Shown: in pieces, positions 1-8,792 of the stretch
Numbering within the stretch: the first letter of the stretch is position 1
How the letters are laid out: each line of letters starts with the position of its first letter
Assembly (NCBI GenBank): GCA_963814315.1
Contig: CAWFCG010000003.1
Span: forward strand, 372,001-436,000
From: JAFMJV01 sp963814315
GTDB taxonomy: Bacteria; Chloroflexota; Limnocylindria; Limnocylindrales; CSP1-4
Length of the DNA stretch: 64,000 bases
Reading direction: 5' to 3'
Program-made: the position numbers and the translations under genes
Notes under the pieces: model-generated
What the model saw: only the letters and a program-made list of their open reading frames with translations
The model's database searches: none
Told to the model about the DNA's origin: nothing

Positions 1-405
1 TGCGTCGGCAGCCGGCCCGGCAGCATGGCGGAGGGCCACCCGCAGCCTGGCGTTGAGCTCGTCGACCCCGAACGGCTTGGTGACGTAGTCGTCCGCTCCG
101 CGTTCGAGCGCCTCGACCTTCTCGCGCTCCTGATAGCGCCCGGACAGGATGACGATGGGCGTCATGGCCTCACGTCGGATGCGCGTGACGATCTGCAGGC
201 CGTCCATGTCCGGCAGGCCCAGATCGAGCAGCACGATGTCGGGACGCTGCGCTTCCCAACATCGCAGCGCCGACCGACCGTCCGGTGCCGCGTCGATGCG
301 GTATCCGCGGGCAGCGAGGTCTCGGATGATGGCGGCTCGTGTCTCATCGTCGTCCTCGACGAGCAGCACGATCGGCCCGGGCGGAGCCGCCCTCGCGTGC
401 ATCAT
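1..405 (-). CDS. kdpE: KdpE-like response regulator (3' part cut by window edge)
   Basis: About 135 codons of a two-component response regulator are present: the whole receiver domain, while the C-terminal DNA-binding domain lies outside the window. Visible receiver features are the acidic cluster VEDDDE near residue 17, the phosphoacceptor Asp in VLLDLGLPDMDG, and the Lys in DDYVTKPFG. The start ATGATG overlaps the stop of the upstream sensor kinase (ATGA arrangement), so the two are translationally coupled and almost certainly partners. Receiver assignment is certain. The KdpE/OmpR subfamily is inferred from the KdpD-like partner, because the output domain cannot be seen. No kdpFABC transporter genes are visible nearby, so a potassium role is unproven. 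Confidence 0.85.
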   Translation of the reverse strand, partial: MMHARAAPPGPIVLLVEDDDETRAAIIRDLAARGYRIDAAPDGRSALRCWEAQRPDIVLLDLGLPDMDGLQIVTRIRREAMTPIVILSGRYQEREKVEALERGADDYVTKPFGVDELNARLRVALRHAAGPAADA

Positions 406-1967
406 CCGACCCCGACGAAGGGGCGCGGCCCTGGCGAGTTGGCCACGGGCAGGTAGAGGTCGATGGCCAGTCCGCCGAGATCACTGGGGTGTGCCTCGAC
501 ACGCCCGCCGGTGGCCTCGATGAGCCCTCTTGTGACCGCGAGCCCGACGCCCGTGCCGGCACGTGAGCCGCGTGTCTGGGTCGGTACTCGGTAGAACTTG
601 TCGAACAGTTGCGGCAGTGCCTCCGGCGGCACGCCACCGCCAGCATCCTCCACGCGGAGCCGGACGTAGGGCTCCTCGGGGACCTCGCTTGCCACGAGCC
701 GCAGTGGAGTGCTGGGCGACGTGTACTTGATGGCGTTCTCGACCACGTTCGTGAGTGCCTCATCGAGGAAGATGGGATCGATCTCGACCAGCGGCGACTC
801 CAGCTGGACCTGCATCGGGCGGCCGGTGAGGCGCTGTTTCAGGCGTTCGAGGACGCGACCGACCAGGTCATCGAGTTCGAAGACGTCACGATCGGCTCGG
901 AGCACGCCGGCCTCGATCCGGCTCAAGTCGAGCAGGTTGGTCACGAGCCGGTTCAGGTACTCCACTTCGCGGTCGATGGCGTCCGCGCTCTCCTGTTGGT
1001 CCTGTCGGCTCAGCCCAGCACCCGGCCGAAGCGACCCCGCTGCTGCGCGGATGGTGGCGAGTGGCGTGCGCAGATCATGGGACACCGATTGCAGCAGCGC
1101 TGACTTCAGTGCGTCGCTCTGACGGGCGATCTCAGCAGCCTGGGTCTCAGCGGCAAGACGGTCGTGGGCCAACGCGCCCCCGAGCTGATCCGCCGCGGCG
1201 GCAAGGAGTCGCGACTCCGTCTGGTTCGGCTCGCCGCGCTCTCGGCGCCGGAGCGCCCAGATCGAGCCGAGTGACATTTCGCCCGCCGTGATGCGTACCC
1301 GGTACGCCTCGCGATCGATGCGAGCCGCGGTGCGGCGGGTCGGCTGATGGACTCGGATCCACGGCGCCGGGTCTTCCCCGGGCGTCCGACGCAGCACCTG
1401 CTGGACAGCCGGGACCACAGGATGCGTGCCGTCCACCTCGCTGTCGGCTGCCACCCGCTCGCTGGCCTCGTCAGCCCCAAGCGAGATCCAGATCCGTTCT
1501 GCGTACGTCTCCTCTCGAAGGATGCGAGCGATGATCGGTAGAACGGCCGGCGTGGACTTGCGAACGGCCAATTCGCGGCTCACTTGGAACAAGGCGCGTG
1601 CTTCGCGCTCGCGTGCTCGCGCCTCCATGGCACGGGAACGCTGCAGGGCGGCGAGTTGGCCCACCACCACGCCGACGAAGAGCAGGAGGATGACGCTCAC
1701 CCATTCCCCTGGATCGCTGACCTTGAGCGTCAGACGCGGATCGGTGAAGAAGAGATCGTACGCGAGGAATGAGCCGACGGCAGCCACCACAGCTCCCGCG
1801 GTTCCGGCTGCGACGGCGCTGGCCACCACTGCTGCCAGGTATACGATCGAGGCGTTCGACACGGCAAGCTGGGTCTCGAGCAGCGCCACCGCGACCGTGG
1901 CAACTGCCACCGACACGAACGCGATGACCAGCAGCTGCCCGGCTCTTCGCAAATCGACGTAGCCCAT
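402..1967 (-). CDS. KdpD-like membrane sensor histidine kinase (DUF4118 type)
   Basis: About 521 residues. The N-terminus holds four closely spaced hydrophobic segments of the DUF4118 kind found in the second half of KdpD. A linker with GAF-like spacing follows, then the kinase core: H-box SHDLRTPLATIR, N-box NVVENAIKYT, and glycine loops DAGGGVP and GTGVGLAV. The N-terminal KdpD/USP cytoplasmic module of classical KdpD (about 890 aa) is absent, so this is a short orphan version. I chose the ATG at 1967 because a TACGAT hexamer ends seven bases before it; two further ATGs (1973, 1970) and one at 2015 behind a GGAG are alternatives. The stop overlaps the response regulator start. The signal is unknown; the divergent acetate-type symporter operon is a plausible target. 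Confidence 0.85.
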   Translation of the reverse strand: MGYVDLRRAGQLLVIAFVSVAVATVAVALLETQLAVSNASIVYLAAVVASAVAAGTAGAVVAAVGSFLAYDLFFTDPRLTLKVSDPGEWVSVILLLFVGVVVGQLAALQRSRAMEARAREREARALFQVSRELAVRKSTPAVLPIIARILREETYAERIWISLGADEASERVAADSEVDGTHPVVPAVQQVLRRTPGEDPAPWIRVHQPTRRTAARIDREAYRVRITAGEMSLGSIWALRRRERGEPNQTESRLLAAAADQLGGALAHDRLAAETQAAEIARQSDALKSALLQSVSHDLRTPLATIRAAAGSLRPGAGLSRQDQQESADAIDREVEYLNRLVTNLLDLSRIEAGVLRADRDVFELDDLVGRVLERLKQRLTGRPMQVQLESPLVEIDPIFLDEALTNVVENAIKYTSPSTPLRLVASEVPEEPYVRLRVEDAGGGVPPEALPQLFDKFYRVPTQTRGSRAGTGVGLAVTRGLIEATGGRVEAHPSDLGGLAIDLYLPVANSPGPRPFVGVG

Positions 1968-2343
1968 CATCATGATCGTAGCCCCGATAGGAGCGCCCGT
2001 CTGAAGCCGGGGCATCACGCTCCGGAAGCTGACTGCGATGAAGGAAGGACGGTGATGACCGTGGTCGTGGCCACCGCGACAGGGGCGCGACCAGCAGTGT
2101 GACGACCTTCCGGCCCTGATCGGTCCGCACCGGCAGGTCAGGCGGGAGGTGGCGATGACAGCCATGCGTCCTCGTGCCGCGTTCTGATGTGAGTGCTCAC
2201 GCACCTCATGGCGCAGGGCGCGTCGCCCTGCACGATTGGGGGTCGGGATGCCGTCCGGCCTGTTGGCCTGTGCCGTAAGGCCCGTTCGGGGGCATCGCGA
2301 AACCCTCACACTCCGCGAAAGTCGACGCGGAGGAGGGAGCCCC
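1968..2343. other. Divergent intergenic region between sensor kinase and symporter operon
   Basis: 376 bases with no convincing gene. It should carry both divergent promoters. On the minus strand a TACGAT hexamer (1975-1980) precedes the kinase start. On the plus-strand leader there is a short dyad GTGAG-TG-CTCAC at 2189-2200 and a perfect 8-bp hairpin at 2213-2231, both possible regulator or leader structures. An open frame extends the kinase gene upstream through this stretch, but it has no domain signal and no membrane or kinase character. Confidence 0.5.
2213..2231 (+). repeat. Perfect hairpin in the symporter-operon leader
   Basis: GCAGGGCG and CGCCCTGC are separated by CGT, giving an eight-base-pair stem about 110 bases before the DUF485 start. 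It could be an operator or an mRNA leader hairpin. No T-run follows, so it is not a canonical terminator. Confidence 0.4.
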
Positions 2344-2685
2344 ATGTTGCACGAGCCGGCCACACCGTCTGGAAGCGACCCGGCAGGGCCATACAAGGCC
2401 CGGCTGGGCATCAGGATGTTCGCCTTCTACACGGTGTTCTATGCCGGGTTCGTGGCCATCAACCTGATCAGCCCATCGATGATGGCGACCATCGTCGTTG
2501 CGGGCCTGAACCTGGCCACGCTGTACGGCATAGGTCTCATCGTCCTGGGGCTCATCCAGGCGCTCATCTACAACGTCATGTGCCACCGCAAGGAGGTCGA
2601 GTTCGCTCGACTGGAGGCTCCGCCACTGACCGGCGACGGCTCTGGCAGCGGCGACGGCTCCGACACCCCGGCCAGCGGGTCGTAA
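2344..2685 (+). CDS. yjcH: DUF485 inner-membrane protein (YjcH-like)
   Basis: 113 residues with two hydrophobic helices (about residues 25-47 and 55-77) typical of the DUF485 family. These small membrane proteins are encoded directly before acetate/SSS symporters in many bacteria and are presumed accessory subunits. The start is set by a strong GGAGGAGGG site just upstream of ATG 2344. The C-terminus is a Gly/Ser/Asp-rich tail. The stop lies four bases before the symporter start, so the two are co-translated. Family assignment rests on length, two-helix layout and neighbour; the function in transport is inferred. Confidence 0.8.
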   Translation: MLHEPATPSGSDPAGPYKARLGIRMFAFYTVFYAGFVAINLISPSMMATIVVAGLNLATLYGIGLIVLGLIQALIYNVMCHRKEVEFARLEAPPLTGDGSGSGDGSDTPASGS

Positions 2686-2689
2686 CGCG

Positions 2690-4585
2690 ATGGCCATCTT
2701 CATCTTCGTCGCCTTCGTCGGCTTCGTCGTCGGCCTTTCCTTCTACCTGGGCCGCAAGGCCAAGACGTCCAGCGGCTACTACGCGGCCGGCGGTCAGATC
2801 CACTGGGGGGTCAACGGCATCGCCTTCGCCGGCGACTACCTGTCTGCAGCCTCCTTCCTGGGCATCGCGGGCCTCATCGCCACGGCCGGCTTCGATGGCT
2901 TCCTCTACTCCATCGGCTACCTGGCCGGCTGGATGGTGGCCCTCTTCGTGGTGGCGGAGCCGCTCAAGCGTCTCGGCAAGTACACCTTCGCCGACGCTGT
3001 GGACGCCAAGTACGACTCGCGCGGCATCAAGCTGGCGGCGGCCATCAGCACGTTGGTGGTATCCATCTGCTACCTCATCCCGCAGATGGTCGGGGCCGGT
3101 GTGCTCGTCGAGCCGCTCCTGGGTGTCCCGTATGCCTGGGGCGTCATCGCCGTCGGCGCCATCGTCATCACCATCGTGGCCACCGCGGGCATGGCCTCCA
3201 CCACGTGGGTCCAGTTCCTCAAGGGTGGCCTGCTCATCTTCTTCTCGATCATCCTGGTCGGGGCGGTCCTCCTACGTGGCATCTCCACGCAGCCGGACCA
3301 GGGCGGCCAGGTGCCTTTCTACGAGTACCAGCAACTGAGCGCTACCCGGACCGACGCGGGCCTGACGGTCACTGAGCCGGGCTGGCAGGTCGTGCAGGAG
3401 CAGGAGATCCAGACTGGCCTTGTCTTCGTCCAGCTAGCCGGCGATGGCGGCACGTCGTGGTGGAAGGCCCACGAGGGCGAGGATGCGGTCGTCCTCGACG
3501 AGACCCAGTGGCTTGAGACCGTGGACGGCGAGAAGTGGATCAACGGGGCTCCCGCCTCGGACGACAACCATCTGCGCCAGGTCGGCAACCTGCAGCGAGT
3601 GAACGGTGAAACCCCAGCTGACACCGGCAGCCTCGACCCGATCGAATTCCTGGCCACCATGACCGCAGACGATTCCATCGTGCGGCTCTGGAAGCCGGCC
3701 ACCGTCACGGCCGACTCTGGCGAGAAGGTGACCGTTTACTACTGGACCGACGTGTCCGGTGAGCAGGTCATGCGTCCGGGGCTCAAGTTCAAGGTGGAAG
3801 GTACACCACTCGAGCGTCTGGACTTCCTATCTCTCATGTTGGCGCTCTTCCTGGGCACCGCGGCCTTGCCGCACATCCTCATCCGCTACTACACGGTCCC
3901 CAACCCGGCGGCCGCGCGCAAGTCCACCATCGTGGCCATCGCCGCCATCGGGCTGTTCTACGTCCTGACGCTCTTCATGGGCTTGGGAGCCATGATCAGC
4001 GCCGTGGTCAACCCGGCTGACAGCAACATGTCCGCGCCGCTACTGGCCAAGTCGTTCGGTGAGGCCCTCTTCGCGGTCATCTCGGCCATCGCCTTCGCGA
4101 CCATCCTGGGCACGGTCAGCGGGCTCATCGTGGCGGCCTCCGGCGCCATCGCGCATGACCTCATGGACCGCTTCTTCCGCTTCAAGATGGACGACCACCA
4201 GAAGGTGCGGGCGGGCAAGGTCTCCGCCTTCATCGTGGGTGGCATCGCCATCGTGCTGGGCATCCTCTTCCAGGGCGTCAACGTGACGTTCCTGGTGGGC
4301 CTGGCGTTCGCCGTGGCGGCCTCGGCCAACCTGCCGGCCATCGTCATGCTGCTGTTCTGGAAACGGACCACGGCCAAGGGCATCGTGGCCTCGATCTTCG
4401 TGGGCATCGTTTCGTCCCTGACCCTCATCGCCCTCTCGCCAGACATGTTCGCGCTCTACGGACTCGATCCGCTCGATGCGCCGTTCCCGCTCACCAACCC
4501 GGGTATCGTCTCCATCCCGTTGAGCTTCGTCACGCTGATCGTGGTCTCGCTCCTGACCCAGAAGCGGGAGCACGCGACGGCGTAG
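2690..4585 (+). CDS. actP: Cation/acetate-type solute:sodium symporter (SSS family)
   Basis: 631 residues with many transmembrane helices. The N-terminal block has the SSS hallmarks: GRKAKTSSGYYAAGG, then GIAFAGDYLSAASFLGIAGL, then an ADAVDAKY segment. ActP of E. coli is about 549 residues. The excess here is a polar insertion at roughly residues 198-372, rich in Asp, Glu and Trp, between two membrane segments. By SSS topology it would be extracytoplasmic, though I infer this only from hydrophobicity. The preceding DUF485 gene and the following DUF294/CBS signalling gene match the known actP neighbourhood. The substrate is probably a short monocarboxylate such as acetate, pyruvate or propionate; specificity cannot be read from sequence. 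Confidence 0.88.
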   Translation: MAIFIFVAFVGFVVGLSFYLGRKAKTSSGYYAAGGQIHWGVNGIAFAGDYLSAASFLGIAGLIATAGFDGFLYSIGYLAGWMVALFVVAEPLKRLGKYTFADAVDAKYDSRGIKLAAAISTLVVSICYLIPQMVGAGVLVEPLLGVPYAWGVIAVGAIVITIVATAGMASTTWVQFLKGGLLIFFSIILVGAVLLRGISTQPDQGGQVPFYEYQQLSATRTDAGLTVTEPGWQVVQEQEIQTGLVFVQLAGDGGTSWWKAHEGEDAVVLDETQWLETVDGEKWINGAPASDDNHLRQVGNLQRVNGETPADTGSLDPIEFLATMTADDSIVRLWKPATVTADSGEKVTVYYWTDVSGEQVMRPGLKFKVEGTPLERLDFLSLMLALFLGTAALPHILIRYYTVPNPAAARKSTIVAIAAIGLFYVLTLFMGLGAMISAVVNPADSNMSAPLLAKSFGEALFAVISAIAFATILGTVSGLIVAASGAIAHDLMDRFFRFKMDDHQKVRAGKVSAFIVGGIAIVLGILFQGVNVTFLVGLAFAVAASANLPAIVMLLFWKRTTAKGIVASIFVGIVSSLTLIALSPDMFALYGLDPLDAPFPLTNPGIVSIPLSFVTLIVVSLLTQKREHATA

Positions 4586-4592
4586 CCCGACC

Positions 4593-7500
4593 ATGACGGG
4601 GCCACTCGGCGACTTCCCGGCTCGAAGCGATGAGCCGGGAGGCCCTATGCCTGCCCGCGGCGATGCACCCGGTGGCGCGGTGCTCGCCCAAGGCGCGGTG
4701 CTCGCCCAAGGCGATGCGCCGCACGTCAACTTCCATACCCACACGATGTTCAGCGACGGCGAGCAGACGCCTGAGGCGCTGGCGGCCACCCTGGCAGCCG
4801 GTGGTGTCCGCTACGCAGCGCTGACCGACCACGACACCGTCGATGGGACCGCCCGCTTCACGGCGGCGCTGGAGAAGCACGGCATCGCCTCGGTGCCTGG
4901 CCTCGAGCTGACGACGCAGCTGGATGGCCGCGAGCTGCACCTCGTGGCCTACGGCTTCGATCCCGACCATCCGGCCTTGGCCGCTACGCTGGTGTCACTC
5001 CGCCAGGCCCGCAGCCTGGAGGTCAGCAGCATCGCCGGGACGCTGCGCAAGGCCGGCAGCCGTCGGCCAGCGGAAGCTGCTTCCGGAAACGCGCCCAGTG
5101 CGGCACCCAACGGCAGCCTGACCACGGCGGCCGCGATCACGCTCCTCCACGAGGCCGGCGGGCGCACCTTCCTCGCGCATCCACTCGTCTACGAATCGGA
5201 CCCCGCGCGGCTCGACGACCTCGTGCTGCGCCTCAAGGCCATAGGACTGGACGGCCTTGAGGCGGTCTACGAGCAGTTCAGCGACGACGACCGGGAGCGC
5301 CTGCGCCTGCTCGCGCAGCGGCACGGCCTGCTCGTCAGCGCCGGGACCGACTTCCACGGCGGCAATGGCGTGGGGGGCCACCTGCCCGGCATCGACATGC
5401 CCCGCGAGGACTGGCTGCGCTTCCGCTCGGCCCTCTTCGCCGGACACGCGCTCACTGGCGACCCCATCGCGGTCGCTCGCGCCACGGTCGGCACGCCGGT
5501 CGCGTCCGGCACGGCCGGGCGGCCGCATCGCTTCCAGCGTCGCTCGTTCGTCCTGCGCATCGTCATCCCGACGCTGGGCGCCATGCTGCTCTTCCTGGCC
5601 GCCTTCTGGGGACTCATCCTGCCCTCCTTCGAGCAGACGCTCATGGAGCGCAAGCGAGAGACCATTCGGGAGCTGACCAATTCCGCCTGGAGCGTCCTGG
5701 CCGCCTACCAGCGTGATGAGCAGGCCGGCCGACTGACACGGGACGAGGCGCAGCTTGCCGCCGCAGGGCTCATCGAGCAGCTGCGCTACGGCTCGCAGGG
5801 CAAGGACTACTTCTGGATCCAGGACCAGGAGCCACGCATGGTCATGCATCCATATCGGACAGACCTCGATGGCCAGCAGCTGGACGGCTTCACCGATCCA
5901 CGTGGGGTGCCCATCTTCGTGGAGTTCGCCTCCCTCGTGGAACGCGAGGGCCAGGGCTACGTCGATTACGTCTGGCAGTGGCAGGACGACCCTGATCGCC
6001 TGGAACCCAAGGAGTCCTACGTCAAGGGTTTCGAGCCGTGGGGATGGATCATCGGCACCGGCCTATACACCGACGACGTTCGCGCCGAGATCGGGCGTCT
6101 TGAGCAGAGCCTCATCGGGGTCGCCCTGTTCATCTCCGCGGCCACCGTCCTGCTGTTGCTCTTCGTCCTTCAGCAAAGCTTGCACATCGAGCGCGGTCGC
6201 CAGGAGATGGTGGACGACCTGCGCGAATCCACGGCACGCTACCACGCCCTCGTGGAGGCGACGACCGAGGGCACGCTCCTCGTCCTCGACGACCGCTGTC
6301 GCTACGCCAACCCCACGTTCCTGGCGATGCTGGGCTACACGCCACGCCAGCTGGAGTTCCTGGAGCTGGCCGACCTCCTTCCCCGCGAGCCCGTGAACGA
6401 CTCCATCTGGCAAGCCCTGGATGCCGGCTCCGCGGAGGAGCCCGACGCGTTGGGCGAGGCACACGAGGGCTGCCTGGCCCGCCATGATGGCACCATCGTA
6501 GCCTGCCTCCTGACGCTCAACCCTATCTCCTTCGACGGCCAGCCCGGCTACATCCTGCTGGCCCGCGATCTCGCCCTGCTGCCGGCGGCCGCGGGCGACG
6601 CTGAGCTGGCGCCGGCAGCGCCGGCCGGCGTGTTCCGGGCGCTGGTCTCGCGCCGGGGAGCCTTCGTGAACCTCAACCCGGCGGCCCGGGCGCTGCTCGC
6701 GCGTCGCGATGAGACGGACGGTGATCAGCCGGCGCTGGCTGACATCTTCTCCGATCCCTCGGAGTTCGAGCGGTTCTTCGGGGGGCTGATGGCAACGGGC
6801 GAGGTCCGCGACCACGTGTTGCAGGGCAAGACATCGGACGGTCCACGCGACCTTTCGCTCTCGGCCGCGCTTGTGCGCGACGAGCAGGGGAGGCCGATCT
6901 ACATCGATGGGTTGCTCATCGACGTGACTGAGGCACGCAAGGAGACGTCTGATCGGGATGCGCTCATCGAGCGCCTGCAGGCCTCGTTGCTGTTCCTGCA
7001 CGAGCCCATCGCCGCCGTCGCACAGGGCGCCGTCGTGGTACGACTGGAGACTCCGATCGCCGAGGCAGCCCGGCGCATGACTGAGCGCACGGCTACTGCG
7101 GCGCTGGTGGCCAGCGGTGGCGGCGCCATCATCGGCATCGTTACCGACCATGACCTGCGTGCCAGGGCCATCGCGGAGGGACGCTCCACTGATGACCCCG
7201 TCCACCTCGTGATGAGCGCCCCGCTCCTGCGCATCGCAGAGAGCGCGCTCGTCTACGAGGCGCTCATGCGGATGGAGGAGCACGGGGTCCGGCACTTGGC
7301 TGTCGAGGAAGCGTCGGGCGCCATCGTGAGCGTCATCGACCACCGCGACCTCATACAATTCCAGCGCTACGGTCCCATCGTCCTGCTGCGCGAGATCTCT
7401 CGCGCGGGCACGCCGGAGGGCGTGGCACGCTGCCGAGCGCGCGCCGTCCCGCTGGCGGGGAGCCTGATGGATAGCAGCGTCCGCTCGCGCCACATCACCG

Positions 7501-8411
7501 ACCTGCTGACGTCCGTTGCCGACGGCACCACGGTGCGCCTCATCGAGCTCGCTATCGAGGACCTCGGGGAACCGCCAGCGGCCTTCGCCTTCGTCGGTAT
7601 GGGCAGCCAAGGTCGAATGGAGCTGACCTTGGCAGCCGACCAGGACAACGGCATCGTCTTCTCCGTTCCAGACGGCGCCGATACCGACCGGCTGGCCGAA
7701 TACTTCCTACGTCTCGGCTCGCGCGTCAGCGACGGCCTGGCAGTGGCAGGCTATCCCTACTGCCGGGGCAAGGTCATGGCCAGCGATCCGCGCTGGTGTC
7801 GATCGCTTCCCGCGTGGCTCTCGCTCGTCGACACATGGATGCGCCGCGCCGAACCGCAGGACATCGCCGACTTCAGCGTCCTGCTTGACTTCCGTGTCCT
7901 TCACGGGGAGTCGGCCCTGGCGCACAAGCTGCGTGAGAGCATCCACATGAGACTGCCCCAGGAGCCGGCCATCCTCTATCAGGTCACCCGGAATGCCATG
8001 TCATTTCGGCCGCCGACGCGGCTGCCCGGCAACATCTACCTGGGCGGGGCCGCGGAGCACGCCGGCGAGATCGACCTCAAGGACGCGATCATGCCCATCG
8101 TCACCTTTGCGCGCGTGTACGCGGCGCGCCACGGCATCGCCCAGACACACACGCTGGAACGCATCGACGCCCTGGCCGCCGCTGATCTGCTGCCCTCAGC
8201 CAACCGCGATGAGATCGCTGCGGCGTACGACTTCCTCATGCGCATGCGTCTGCAGGCCCAGCTGGCCAACCTGCGCGCCGGCCGCCCGCCGACCAGCACC
8301 GTCCAGCTCGCACGCCTCGGCACCACGCAGAGCGATCTGCTCCGCGGCGCCTTCGCCCAGATCGCTGCCGTGCAGAGACAGATCGGTTACGAGTTTCCCG
8401 ACGTGGGGTAG
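4593..8411 (+). CDS. Giant fusion: PHP - TM - Cache - TM - PAS - PAS - CBS - DUF294 nucleotidyltransferase-like
   Basis: Up to 1272 residues. Order: a PHP metallo-phosphoesterase domain (about 48-310) with HTH, TDHD, PGLEL, LAHP and TDFHG metal-ligand motifs all kept; TM helix about 320-347; a single-Cache sensor (350-500, GKDYFWIQD and GWIIGTGLY motifs); TM helix about 505-528; one or two PAS domains (545-790); paired CBS domains (803-920); and a DUF294 GlnD-like nucleotidyltransferase core (GMGSQGRMELTLAADQD near 1003) with its C-terminal helical domain. With two TM helices, Cache is outside and both PHP and the C-terminal half are cytoplasmic. CBS-DUF294 proteins commonly neighbour actP; the added PHP and Cache parts are unusual. 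GGGAGG before ATG 4647 makes that the likelier start. An 18-bp tandem repeat (4678-4713) encodes AVLAQG twice. It probably senses or processes a small carboxylate signal linked to the symporter (inference). Confidence 0.85.
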   Translation: MTGPLGDFPARSDEPGGPMPARGDAPGGAVLAQGAVLAQGDAPHVNFHTHTMFSDGEQTPEALAATLAAGGVRYAALTDHDTVDGTARFTAALEKHGIASVPGLELTTQLDGRELHLVAYGFDPDHPALAATLVSLRQARSLEVSSIAGTLRKAGSRRPAEAASGNAPSAAPNGSLTTAAAITLLHEAGGRTFLAHPLVYESDPARLDDLVLRLKAIGLDGLEAVYEQFSDDDRERLRLLAQRHGLLVSAGTDFHGGNGVGGHLPGIDMPREDWLRFRSALFAGHALTGDPIAVARATVGTPVASGTAGRPHRFQRRSFVLRIVIPTLGAMLLFLAAFWGLILPSFEQTLMERKRETIRELTNSAWSVLAAYQRDEQAGRLTRDEAQLAAAGLIEQLRYGSQGKDYFWIQDQEPRMVMHPYRTDLDGQQLDGFTDPRGVPIFVEFASLVEREGQGYVDYVWQWQDDPDRLEPKESYVKGFEPWGWIIGTGLYTDDVRAEIGRLEQSLIGVALFISAATVLLLLFVLQQSLHIERGRQEMVDDLRESTARYHALVEATTEGTLLVLDDRCRYANPTFLAMLGYTPRQLEFLELADLLPREPVNDSIWQALDAGSAEEPDALGEAHEGCLARHDGTIVACLLTLNPISFDGQPGYILLARDLALLPAAAGDAELAPAAPAGVFRALVSRRGAFVNLNPAARALLARRDETDGDQPALADIFSDPSEFERFFGGLMATGEVRDHVLQGKTSDGPRDLSLSAALVRDEQGRPIYIDGLLIDVTEARKETSDRDALIERLQASLLFLHEPIAAVAQGAVVVRLETPIAEAARRMTERTATAALVASGGGAIIGIVTDHDLRARAIAEGRSTDDPVHLVMSAPLLRIAESALVYEALMRMEEHGVRHLAVEEASGAIVSVIDHRDLIQFQRYGPIVLLREISRAGTPEGVARCRARAVPLAGSLMDSSVRSRHITDLLTSVADGTTVRLIELAIEDLGEPPAAFAFVGMGSQGRMELTLAADQDNGIVFSVPDGADTDRLAEYFLRLGSRVSDGLAVAGYPYCRGKVMASDPRWCRSLPAWLSLVDTWMRRAEPQDIADFSVLLDFRVLHGESALAHKLRESIHMRLPQEPAILYQVTRNAMSFRPPTRLPGNIYLGGAAEHAGEIDLKDAIMPIVTFARVYAARHGIAQTHTLERIDALAAADLLPSANRDEIAAAYDFLMRMRLQAQLANLRAGRPPTSTVQLARLGTTQSDLLRGAFAQIAAVQRQIGYEFPDVG

Positions 8412-8524
8412 GACCAGGTGGCCGTCGGGCGGTCATCACGATGGCAGTCGCGGTCGGTCGGCGGGGTCGCTCGGGCTTCTCGGAGCTGGTGTGCCCCAGG
8501 CTGCCGACAACAGGCTGCGGATCT

Positions 8525-8610
8525 TGGTGCCGAAGGTGGGATTCGAACCCACACGTACTTACGTACAGAGGTTTTTGAGACCTCCGCGTCTGCCATTCCG
8601 CCACTTCGGC
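8525..8610 (-). tRNA. tRNA-Leu (CAA)
   Basis: Acceptor stem GCCGAAG/CTTCGGC, anticodon loop CTCAAAA (CAA, reads UUG), long class II variable arm, T-loop GGTTCGAATCC, and an encoded CCA end. A TAGAAT hexamer on the minus strand at 8621-8626 is a fitting -10 element. Confidence 0.95.
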
Positions 8611-8682
8611 TGTGGTCGCAATTCTACGGCCGATGCGCGGCACTCGGTCGCGGCGCCCTGCAGGACTGCTCGTGTGGCAGTG

Positions 8683-8688
8683 TAGACT
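8683..8688 (+). promoter_or_regulatory. Putative -10 element of the corA-sigma operon
   Basis: TAGACT hexamer about 105 bases before corA, in the gap between the divergent tRNA-Leu and corA. The same hexamer precedes uvrA in this window. No clear -35 is visible. Confidence 0.4.
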
Positions 8689-8792
8689 CGCCTCGGCCAT
8701 CATCCCAGGCCCCGGGAGGGAGTCGTCGTGAACGACCGGAATCACGTTCGAAACACGGCTGCTGCACCCCATCGTCGGGGGAGCTGCTGACG

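Noticed and set aside
1968..2411. Upstream extension of the sensor-kinase frame by about 148 residues
   Set aside because: The extra stretch is Arg/Pro/His-rich, lacks a domain, and crosses the divergent promoter region. A -10-like hexamer and the membrane domain begin at 1967.
4678..4713. 18-bp tandem repeat as a possible mobile or CRISPR-like repeat
   Set aside because: Only two direct copies in frame inside a coding leader (AVLAQG twice); a simple slippage duplication explains it.
6063..7610. Long open frame antisense to the PHP-Cache-DUF294 gene
   Set aside because: The plus-strand frame has clear domains throughout. The antisense product has no recognisable motif and is expected from codon bias in GC-rich DNA.
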